Shown here: positions 57,033-64,000 of the stretch, in pieces
Position numbering within the stretch: the stretch's first letter is position 1
Layout of the letters: each line of letters starts with the position of its first letter
From: JACVRN01 sp036389255
Lineage (GTDB): Bacteria; Acidobacteriota; Blastocatellia; Pyrinomonadales; Pyrinomonadaceae
Reading direction: 5' to 3'
Assembly (NCBI GenBank): GCA_036389255.1
Contig: DASVQI010000023.1
Span: forward strand, 62,001-126,000
DNA: 64,000 nt
Made by a program: the position numbers and the translations under genes
Notes under the pieces: generated by a model
What the model was told of the DNA's origin: nothing
What the model saw: only the letters and a program-made list of their open reading frames with translations
The model's database searches: none

Positions 57033-58472
57033 TCAGCTCGTCCTTACACGAAAGAGCTTCTTCATGGCGGACTGTGCGCCCCAGTAGCCGCACATCCCGT
57101 GAACGCCGCCGCCCGGAGGCGTAGAGCTTGAGCAGAGAAAAATCTTTTCGTTGGGCGTGGAGTAGGGGTCTAGGCGAGGGAAGGGGCGCGCAAGGAACTG
57201 CCAGAGGTCGTTTGCGCCGCCGCCTATATCGCCGCCAATCATGTTCGCGTTATGCGCCTCTATCTCGCGCGTGTTGTGGGTGTGGCGCGCAAGTATCAGG
57301 TCACGAAAGCCCGGCGCGAAACGCTCTATCTGCCTCTCTATCCTCTCCGTCATATCCACCGTGGAGCCGTGCGGGACGTGACAGTATGCCCAGCCGGTAT
57401 GCTTGCCTGCCGGGGCGCGAGTCTCGTCAAAGAGGCTCTGTTGTGCGAAGAGCACGAAGGGGCGTTCGGCATGGCCGCCCTGCCACATGATGCGCTCGCT
57501 TTCGGCCACTTCATCAATCGTTCCGCCTACGTGAACCGTGGGCGCAAGCTGACACGCTTTGTTCTTCCACGGGACAGGCCCGTCAAGCGCCCAATCAATC
57601 TTAAAGACGCCGGGGCCGTAGCGAAACTTCTGTAGCTTCCTGCGATAGCTGGCGGGAAGCTGCTCGCCTGCTATCTCCAGCACCTGTCTGGGCGTCAGGT
57701 CAAAGAGCACGCCGCGCGAGGGCGGAAGCTCATTCATACTCTTTACGGGCGAGCCAGTGCGAATCTCTCCGCCGAGGCTCTTCAGACAGGCCGCAAGCGC
57801 GTCTATGATTTTGATTGAGCCGCCGCGAACGCAGGGCCAGTTGATGGCATGCCCCGACAGCAACAGCACTAGCCCGAACGAGGCCGTGCCAATCTTTTCA
57901 AGAGGAAGCACGGAATGAGCGCAGCATCCCGCGAGGAGCGCGCGCGCCTTGTCCTCACGAAAGCGGCCCCCGGCCAGCCCGGTGCAGGAGCGAAGGGCTA
58001 TGAGGCCGAAGCGCTGCATCAGAAAGGGATGGCGCGGAAATCTAATGGGCTTTAGAATCTCTGTGAAGAAATCGTCCGCGTGCTTTACGAACGGCCTGAC
58101 CATCTTGTCGTAAGCTTCGCCGTCAACGCCCAAGCCTTCAGCCGTCTCGTCCAGAGACGGGTAGAGCAGCGCTGCCTCGCCGTCGTCAAGCGCGTGGGCC
58201 AGCGCGAGTTTAGGATAGACCCATTCGACGCCCCACTTCTCAAGCCCGAGCGTGCGAAAGAAGGGCGAAACGACTCCGACAGGGTGAATCGCGGAACAGA
58301 TGTCGTGCAGGAATCCGGGCAGCGTCAACTCCTCCGTGCGCGCCCCGCCGCCGATTGTCTCTCTAGCCTCTATCACGCAGACTGACAGTCCGGCCTGCGC
58401 CAGCACAATCGCCGCGCTCAAACCATTCGGCCCCGCGCCCACAACCACCGCGTCATAGCTCTTCTGATTCAT
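57033..58472 (-). CDS. FAD-dependent oxidoreductase, phytoene-desaturase-like
   Basis: A 479-residue flavoprotein. The Rossmann site VVVGAGPNGLSAAIVLAQAGLSVCVIEA and TIGGGARTEE open the chain; the C-terminal STPPGGGVHGMCGYWGA is the second FAD contact of CrtI-related enzymes. It belongs to the NAD(P)/FAD-dependent group of phytoene-dehydrogenase-like proteins, whose substrates are mostly unknown. No carotenoid genes are nearby. Confidence 0.88.
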   Translation of the reverse strand: MNQKSYDAVVVGAGPNGLSAAIVLAQAGLSVCVIEARETIGGGARTEELTLPGFLHDICSAIHPVGVVSPFFRTLGLEKWGVEWVYPKLALAHALDDGEAALLYPSLDETAEGLGVDGEAYDKMVRPFVKHADDFFTEILKPIRFPRHPFLMQRFGLIALRSCTGLAGGRFREDKARALLAGCCAHSVLPLEKIGTASFGLVLLLSGHAINWPCVRGGSIKIIDALAACLKSLGGEIRTGSPVKSMNELPPSRGVLFDLTPRQVLEIAGEQLPASYRRKLQKFRYGPGVFKIDWALDGPVPWKNKACQLAPTVHVGGTIDEVAESERIMWQGGHAERPFVLFAQQSLFDETRAPAGKHTGWAYCHVPHGSTVDMTERIERQIERFAPGFRDLILARHTHNTREIEAHNANMIGGDIGGGANDLWQFLARPFPRLDPYSTPNEKIFLCSSSTPPGGGVHGMCGYWGAQSAMKKLFRVRTS

Positions 58473-58618
58473 GAAATCAATTTATCTCATCACTGAGAAG
58501 ATAGGCTATTAAAAAGTTTGCGGCTCATCGTAATGTTCCTTCTTGCCCTTTGGCTAAATTGTGTGTGACGATGCGTTTCATCTCTTACAGTTACTGATTC
58601 AAGGAGAGACAATCCTTC

Positions 58619-60154
58619 ATGGCCCGCACCGACTCTGCCGCCGCCGCGTACAGCGATACCCGCGCGATTCACGACTACAAAATCTGGCAAGTCATCTCGG
58701 CCTCCGCCGTCGGCACCATGATAGAGTGGTACGACTTCTATATCTTCGGCAGTCTTGCCCTGACCATCTCGCCGCTCTTTTATCCGCCGGGCGACGACAC
58801 CTTCGCTTATCTGGCTTACCTTGCGACCTTCGCCGTCGGCTTCGTCGTGCGGCCCTTCGGGGCAATCTTCTTCGGGCGCATAGGCGACCTTGTGGGGCGC
58901 AAATACGCCTTTCTGGTGACGCTGCTGATTATGGGCGGCGCGACCGCCCTCATAGGCTTTCTGCCGACATACCAGACGATAGGCATCGCCGCGCCAATCA
59001 TTCTACTGCTGATACGAGTCCTTCAAGGGCTGGCGCTCGGCGGCGAGTACGGCGGCGCGGCCGTCTACGTGGCGGAGCACGTGCCGGACGGGCGCAGAGG
59101 CTTTTATACAAGCTTCATACAGATAACAGCCACGCTCGGGCTCTTCGTCTCGCTCGTTGTCATACTCGTAGTGCAGAACGCCATGAGCCGCGAGGCTTTC
59201 GGCAGTTGGGGCTGGCGCATCCCCTTCATCATCTCAATCTTTCTGGTCGGCATCTCGCTTTACATACGCCTTCGCATGAAAGAGTCGCCCATCTTCCAGC
59301 ACATAAAGGGAGCCGGGATGACTTCGGCCCGCCCGCTCAAGGAAGCATTCACCAAGTGGCCGAACGTGAAGCGCATACTGATTTCGCTCTTCGGCGCGAC
59401 CGCAGGGCAGGGCGTGGTGTGGTACACGGGGCAGTTCTACGCGCTCTTTTACCTGCAATCCATCCTGAAGGTGAACGGCACTTCGGCCAACTACATAGTG
59501 GCCGTAGCTCTCCTGCTGGGCATGCCGTTCTTCGTAGTCTTCGGCGCTCTCTCCGACAAAATAGGTCGCAAGCGAATCATGATGGCCGGATGCCTGCTGG
59601 CGGCTCTCTCTTACTTACCCATCTACAAGGCCATGCAGTCGGCGGCTGGCTCGCAGGTCGTCACGGCGACTTCGCAGAAGAATCCCGCGACGGGCGCACT
59701 CAGCCTTACTCCGCAGACTATGGTGAACGGCGTGCTTCAACCGGCCAAAGAGATTCTGCCTTACACCGATTTTAATAGCTTCATCACGAGCCCCGTCGCC
59801 TGGAAGCTCATCCTGCTGGTCTTCATACAGGTCATCTTCGTGACGATGGTCTACGGGCCCATAGCAGCTTATCTAGTCGAAGCCTTCCCGGCGAAGATAA
59901 GATACACATCGCTCTCTCTGCCTTATCACATAGGCAACGGCGTCTTTGGCGGGCTTCTCCCGTATATAGGTCTTTCCGTCATAGACCGCACGGGCAACAT
60001 CTACGCGGGCCTCTATTATCCGATTGCCGTGGCGGCGCTGACCTTTATCGTAGGCTCGCTGCTTCTCAAGGAGACGAAGAGTGTGCTGATATGGAAGGAG
60101 CTTGAGACGGCGCGGCCCGGCCACTTGAAGAGCGACATGGACGGCCCGGCCTGA
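58619..60154 (+). CDS. MFS transporter, metabolite:H+ symporter (MHS) family
   Basis: A 511-residue permease with 12 helices. GTMIEWYDFYIFGSLA in helix 1, RPFGAIFFGRIGDLVGRKYAF (loop 2-3 signature), ALGGEYGGAAVYVAEHVP and GSWGWRIPF are MHS hallmarks (ProP, ShiA, KgtP relatives). Likely substrates are proline/betaine, shikimate or dicarboxylates; this cannot be told. An insertion of about 60 residues between helices 8 and 9 (VTATSQKNPATGALSLTPQ) is unusual and probably periplasmic. ATG 58619 follows AAGGAGAG. Confidence 0.92.
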   Translation: MARTDSAAAAYSDTRAIHDYKIWQVISASAVGTMIEWYDFYIFGSLALTISPLFYPPGDDTFAYLAYLATFAVGFVVRPFGAIFFGRIGDLVGRKYAFLVTLLIMGGATALIGFLPTYQTIGIAAPIILLLIRVLQGLALGGEYGGAAVYVAEHVPDGRRGFYTSFIQITATLGLFVSLVVILVVQNAMSREAFGSWGWRIPFIISIFLVGISLYIRLRMKESPIFQHIKGAGMTSARPLKEAFTKWPNVKRILISLFGATAGQGVVWYTGQFYALFYLQSILKVNGTSANYIVAVALLLGMPFFVVFGALSDKIGRKRIMMAGCLLAALSYLPIYKAMQSAAGSQVVTATSQKNPATGALSLTPQTMVNGVLQPAKEILPYTDFNSFITSPVAWKLILLVFIQVIFVTMVYGPIAAYLVEAFPAKIRYTSLSLPYHIGNGVFGGLLPYIGLSVIDRTGNIYAGLYYPIAVAALTFIVGSLLLKETKSVLIWKELETARPGHLKSDMDGPA

Positions 60155-60233
60155 TGAAGTTTATAATTGATGGCCGTCCGCAAACAGTGCCGGAATATCT
60201 GAACAGCCCCGGTTATTTCCTCAATTAATAATC

Positions 60234-60253
60234 TCCCCGCAACGGGGATAATT
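60234..60253 (+). terminator. Hairpin terminator after the MFS gene
   Basis: TCCCCG-CAA-CGGGGA followed by TAATTGT, 80 bp after the transporter stop and just before the leader of the next gene. Short stem and weak U-tract, so only moderately supported. Confidence 0.4.
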
Positions 60254-60279
60254 GTATCTGTCGAGAAAGAGAGACAAGC

Positions 60280-62976
60280 ATGGGAAGCAATAACGCCTTC
60301 GTTGTATTGAAGTCTCAGAACTTCACCCGCACGGTTAAGAATAATCTCAGCAAACTCATCTCTTCACACACGGGGCAGGCCCTTGCTGTCTCAGTCCTGC
60401 TGCTTTGCTGTGCTTTGCTTCCCGTTAGAGCGGCCACTTTGCCCGCGAACTTTACAGAGACGCTGTTCGCAGGCGGATTGTCAGCGCCGACTGCCATGGC
60501 CTTTGCGCCAGACGGGCGGCTGTTTGTCTGCCAGCAGGGCGGGCAGTTGCGAGTCGTCAAAAACGGCGCTCTGCTTGCGACGCCTTTCCTGACGGTGAGC
60601 GTTGATTCCGCAGGAGAGCGCGGGCTTCTGGGCGTAGCCTTCGACCCTAACTTTTCCACGAATAGATTTGTCTATATTTACTATACGGCCACAACTTCAC
60701 CGCGCCGCAACCGCGTCAGCCGGTTTACAGCCAACGGCGATGTCGCGGTAACGGGCAGCGAGACTATTATCCTTGAGCTGGATGATTTGAGCGCGACGAA
60801 TCACAACGGCGGCGCTATACACTTCGGCCCGGACGGCAAGCTTTACATAGCGGTCGGCGAGAACGCGGAGCCGTCTTACTCCCAGACTTTGACGAACCTG
60901 CTTGGCAAGGTGCTGCGCATCAATTCGGATGGCACAATCCCCACGGACAATCCTTTCTTCAATACGGCGGCTGGAAAGAACAGAGCCATCTGGGCGCTCG
61001 GGTTAAGAAACCCGTTCACTTTCGATTTCCAAGCAGGCACGGGGCGAATGTTCATTAACGATGTTGGGCAGAGCGCGTGGGAGGAGATAAATGACGGCAT
61101 AGCCGGTTCGAACTACGGATGGCCCACGACCGAAGGCCCGACCACAGACTCTCGTTTCAGGGGGCCGATTTTCGCATACCAGCACGGCACAGGCCCTACC
61201 ACAGGCTGCGCCATCACGGGCGGCGTCTTCTACAATCCTTCCACGCAGCAATTCCCGAACTCGTATGTCGGGAACTACTTTTTCGCGGATTTGTGTAGCG
61301 GCTGGATAAGAACGCTCAACCCGGCGAACAACAACGCCGTGTCTGCCTTTGCCTCTGGCATCAGCCAGCCGGTTGATTTGAAAGTGGGCCCCGACGGCAA
61401 CCTCTATTACCTTGCCAGAGGAAGCAGCGCTGTCTTCAGGATTCAATACAACGCACCTGCGCCAGCCAGCACTACAACCACCGTGACATCGTCGCGCAAT
61501 CCGTCTATAGAGGGAGACAACGTGCAGTTCACGGCCACAGTCACGTCCACGGCGGCGGGGACGCTGACGGGGACGGTGCAGTTCAAAGTGGACGGCGTGA
61601 ATCTTGGCTCGCCCATAAATCTTAATGGGAACCCAGGCGCTTTCATAACAACTAACTCTCTGTCCGTAGGCACGCACAGCATCACAGCCGAGTATAGCGG
61701 GGACAATAACTTCTTGCCTTCAACCGGCACGCTCCCCGGCGGTCAGGTGGTTAATCAAGTGAAGAGGATACAACTGGGCCAAGGCAGCTACCAGATACGC
61801 GAGGATGCGGACAGCACCGCCCAGCACTTCCCAGCATTAACAGTAGAGGTTAGACGCGTCGGAGACGTTTCGGCTCCGGCTTCGGTGCAATACTTAACTT
61901 CGGGTGTGGGCGGCCCTGATTGCAGCCAGTCAAACGGGCAGGCGTCGCAAGCCTGCGACTTTACGCCCGTGAACGGAATCATCAGATTCGCCGCCGGGGA
62001 AACAATAAAGACGATTACTATTCCGATAATCAACGACGGGTATAAGGAGCCACCCGAGCACTTCACTATACAGTTGAAGAACCCCGTGGGAGGGACTGTC
62101 TCTGTCTGGGGTATAGTCCCGGTTACCATAGAAGAAGACCCTGCTGACGCTACGCCCACGACGCCGCAGCAGAATCCGTACCTGAGCAATAATTTCTTCG
62201 TGCGCCAGAACTATGTGGACTTTCTGATGCGCGAGCCTGACGCGCAGGGCTTCGCGGACTGGACTAATGTGCTGAACAACTGCGGCCCTGAGAAAGGATT
62301 CCTCGGCGCACCTCCGAATTGCGACCGCGCGCACGTCACGCACGGCTTCTTCGGCTCGGAGGAGTTCACAAAAAGCGGGCTATTGATTTACAGGCTGTAC
62401 CGGGTCGGCATGGGTCGCTTGCCCAGCTTGGCCGATTTCATTCTTGGCATGGGGAGATTGAGCGGATTCGGATTATCCGAGGCCGAGCAGCAACAGAATC
62501 TTGCGGACTACTTGCAGCAGCTCACCACAGATTTCGAGTTTACCAGCCGCTTTCAGGATGCTCTACAGCCTTCACAGGCCGCGACACTGATTCAGAAACT
62601 TGAGCAAACGGCAGGCGTTACTCTGCCAAACACAGCGACTACCAGACCCGGACAGCCTACTCAGTATGCAAGACATGAGTTAATAAACTTACGCGCAAAC
62701 GGCACTTTCACAGTCGGGCAGACGTTGAAAGCGTTCGTAGAGCAGCAGGCTGTCTATGACACGTACTTTACGAGTGGAGAGGTGACGCTGCTCTACTTCG
62801 CGCTTCTCAGGCGCGACCCGGATTTGAATGACCCGAACCTTGTCGGATGGAACGACTGGGTGGATGTCTTCACCAATGGAAGACCGAGCGCGGGCATAGC
62901 GCCGAGAGACATACAGCACTTAATCTTCGGGTTCATCTACTCGGAAGAGTACAGAAAACGGTTCGGCCAGCCTTGA
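60280..62976 (+). CDS. Secreted PQQ-dependent sugar-dehydrogenase-like protein with Ig, Calx-beta and DUF4214 domains
   Basis: An 898-residue exported protein. After a signal segment (about 33-52), residues 55-395 form a soluble-aldose/sorbosone-dehydrogenase beta-propeller (LSAPTAMAFAPDGRLFVCQQGG, RGLLGVAFDPNF, NHNGGAIHFGPDGKLYIAVG, GLRNPFTFDF, SNYGWPTTEG). Then come a bacterial Ig-like domain (about 400-495, SLSVGTHSITAEYSG), a Calx-beta domain (about 500-615) and a DUF4214 module (about 640-895, FVRQNYVDFLMREPDAQGFADW). The enzyme would oxidise sugars or alcohols outside the cell. The C-terminal architecture is typical of Blastocatellia. Confidence 0.88.
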   Translation: MGSNNAFVVLKSQNFTRTVKNNLSKLISSHTGQALAVSVLLLCCALLPVRAATLPANFTETLFAGGLSAPTAMAFAPDGRLFVCQQGGQLRVVKNGALLATPFLTVSVDSAGERGLLGVAFDPNFSTNRFVYIYYTATTSPRRNRVSRFTANGDVAVTGSETIILELDDLSATNHNGGAIHFGPDGKLYIAVGENAEPSYSQTLTNLLGKVLRINSDGTIPTDNPFFNTAAGKNRAIWALGLRNPFTFDFQAGTGRMFINDVGQSAWEEINDGIAGSNYGWPTTEGPTTDSRFRGPIFAYQHGTGPTTGCAITGGVFYNPSTQQFPNSYVGNYFFADLCSGWIRTLNPANNNAVSAFASGISQPVDLKVGPDGNLYYLARGSSAVFRIQYNAPAPASTTTTVTSSRNPSIEGDNVQFTATVTSTAAGTLTGTVQFKVDGVNLGSPINLNGNPGAFITTNSLSVGTHSITAEYSGDNNFLPSTGTLPGGQVVNQVKRIQLGQGSYQIREDADSTAQHFPALTVEVRRVGDVSAPASVQYLTSGVGGPDCSQSNGQASQACDFTPVNGIIRFAAGETIKTITIPIINDGYKEPPEHFTIQLKNPVGGTVSVWGIVPVTIEEDPADATPTTPQQNPYLSNNFFVRQNYVDFLMREPDAQGFADWTNVLNNCGPEKGFLGAPPNCDRAHVTHGFFGSEEFTKSGLLIYRLYRVGMGRLPSLADFILGMGRLSGFGLSEAEQQQNLADYLQQLTTDFEFTSRFQDALQPSQAATLIQKLEQTAGVTLPNTATTRPGQPTQYARHELINLRANGTFTVGQTLKAFVEQQAVYDTYFTSGEVTLLYFALLRRDPDLNDPNLVGWNDWVDVFTNGRPSAGIAPRDIQHLIFGFIYSEEYRKRFGQP

Positions 62977-63147
62977 TGCGGTTCGAGCAGAGCGCTTTCG
63001 GCGCGGAAGGTTAGAAACTTTTAATCAGTCGTCTCCTTGACAACTTTAAGCAAGTTGCCCGTAATCTAACGTCTCGGAAACGACCTGCGGGAAAGTACCG
63101 CTTTGGTCTGCCGGGCCATTCAGATTCGGATACGAGGGGAGAAGAGG

Positions 63148-63924
63148 ATGAAAAAGCGTCTGCTTTCCGCCGCTTTCACTTTGATTTTAAGCGTGAGCCT
63201 GTACGGTGCGCACGCGCCTGCGGCTTCGGCTCAGGCCGAGCAGCAGAGACAAAACGGCGGTCAACAGCAATCCGCGCAGCCGCAGCTTCCGCCAGCCGAA
63301 GCCACCGTCACTCTCAATGAGCAGTTTCTAAACTCTCTCCTTGACGCAGTCTTTACAAACCTGCGCGCGCCCAGCTTTCCCTTGACACTCTCCAAAACGG
63401 ATGTTGAAAGCGCACCGGCAGGTCGGCCGCAGGCATCGAACGCGCTTGCTCCTTCAAAGAGCATCAATCAATGCTCAAGCCAGATTATTCTGGAGCGGGA
63501 GATGAGCGGCGTCAGAACGGCCGTGCGCTTCGAGAACGGGCGCATCACAGCGCCGCTTGCCTTCACGGGCACGTACAACACGGGGCTGCTGGGCTGCCTT
63601 CGCTTTCAGGGCTGGGCCGATACGGTCATCAACCTTGAGTTCAAGCGTGACAGGCAGACCCTGACAGCGCACGTTGACGTGGTTGACATACACCTGAGCG
63701 GCATCCCGCAGCTTGCCAACGGCGTAGTCGTGCAGATGGTTCAAAACGCCATTGACCAGCGCATCAACCCCATTGAAATCCTGAAGGCTGATCAACTGAC
63801 GACGCGGCTGCCAATCTCCGCAGCAGGCGGCGCTCTGCGACTCAGGGCCAAAGACCTGCGCCCGGAGATAGTCCCCGGAGCAGTACGGCTACACATCATC
63901 TTTGAGTTCGTGCGCGCGGAATAA
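63148..63924 (+). CDS. Secreted protein, unknown
   Basis: A 258-residue exported protein with signal peptide (about 1-29) and a Gln-rich linker (EQQRQNGGQQQSAQPQ). The mature domain (about 50-258) shows amphipathic strands and helices (LNEQFLNSLLDAVFTNL, TAHVDVVDIHLSGIPQLANG, VQMVQNAIDQRINPIEIL) that recall lipid-binding tubular proteins, but this is a weak impression. Two cysteines (near 109 and 154) could form a disulfide. ATG 63148 follows GGGAGAAGAGG. Confidence 0.65.
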   Translation: MKKRLLSAAFTLILSVSLYGAHAPAASAQAEQQRQNGGQQQSAQPQLPPAEATVTLNEQFLNSLLDAVFTNLRAPSFPLTLSKTDVESAPAGRPQASNALAPSKSINQCSSQIILEREMSGVRTAVRFENGRITAPLAFTGTYNTGLLGCLRFQGWADTVINLEFKRDRQTLTAHVDVVDIHLSGIPQLANGVVVQMVQNAIDQRINPIEILKADQLTTRLPISAAGGALRLRAKDLRPEIVPGAVRLHIIFEFVRAE

Positions 63925-63947
63925 GAGAGATAAAGCACTAATCACAC

Positions 63948-64000
63948 GAAGAGACACGAAAGGGAAGCTGACAAGATTGCTTTCTCTTTCGTGTCTCTTC
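63948..64000. repeat. Inverted repeat at window end
   Basis: GAAGAGACACGAAAG (63948-63962) and CTTTCGTGTCTCTTC (63986-64000) are perfect complements with a 23-base loop. The repeat touches the window edge and may be longer. It follows the last gene and could act as a terminator; its style resembles the repeat at 56936. Confidence 0.75.

Noticed and set aside
58561..59775. 404-codon plus-strand frame
   Set aside because: It lies out of frame inside the MFS transporter gene; the transporter has clear helices and signature motifs, and this frame is an Arg/His-rich shadow.
61003..61677. 224-codon minus-strand frame
   Set aside because: Antisense shadow of the PQQ-dehydrogenase-like gene; Arg-rich composition, no family.

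Overview
The window looks like chromosomal DNA of an environmental bacterium, most likely an acidobacterium of the Blastocatellia/Pyrinomonadaceae type. This is an inference from gene content: an ADOP-type macrolide-export-like permease with its PadR regulator, a PQQ-dependent dehydrogenase fused to Calx-beta and DUF4214 domains, paired Ser/Thr kinases carrying zinc ribbons, and proteins opening with a CPxCxxTYxDxxxxFC zinc ribbon. No rRNA or taxonomic marker is present.

Left part (1-30 kb): msrB, an eroded AAA ATPase remnant, a PilZ protein, an ExbD-like protein, a molybdopterin oxidoreductase, a class C beta-lactamase-like hydrolase and two smaller enzymes. From 7.9 to 22.2 kb lies a surface-polysaccharide region. 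Two tandem radical SAM genes on the plus strand converge on a tightly overlapping minus-strand operon. That operon encodes an O-antigen-type ABC exporter (Wzm/Wzt), glycosyltransferases, several SAM methyltransferases (some fused to each other or to glycosyltransferases), and CmcI-like and TylF-like enzymes. A GT39-like membrane protein lies upstream. A second molybdopterin oxidoreductase, an M28 peptidase and the PadR-ADOP pair follow.

Middle part (30.6-45.5 kb): a chromosomal integron. A truncated integron-integrase gene (minus strand, N-terminal domain only) is followed by a candidate attI and about 20 plus-strand gene cassettes separated by attC sites. Most attC sites share the arms AACTCATTCAACCGGAGCG and GGTTAATTCGGGCGTTAG. 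In several cassettes the R'' box is the exact complement of the cassette's own first bases, which independently confirms the boundaries. Cassettes carry a methyltransferase, an HEWGH metallopeptidase, an alpha/beta hydrolase, an EVE-domain protein, 3-methyladenine glycosylase I, a RibD_C/DHFR-like reductase, a SnoaL-like protein and many unknown membrane or secreted proteins. Some cassettes are fused or frameshifted and some attC sites are partly deleted. With the integrase broken, the array looks sedentary. Its right end abuts remnants of a phage-type tyrosine recombinase and of a Fis-type HTH gene beside tRNA-Lys.

Right part (46-64 kb): core genome again. It holds an FHA-kinase, a zinc-ribbon/LamG-like protein and a PEGA kinase, then a hemerythrin protein, tRNA-Arg, a cupin, a Pit phosphate transporter with its DUF47 partner, a KdsD-type isomerase, an SDR with a histone-H1-like tail, an FAD oxidoreductase, an MHS-family transporter, the PQQ/DUF4214 protein and a secreted protein of unknown function. 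Dispersed inverted repeats sit in two intergenic regions.
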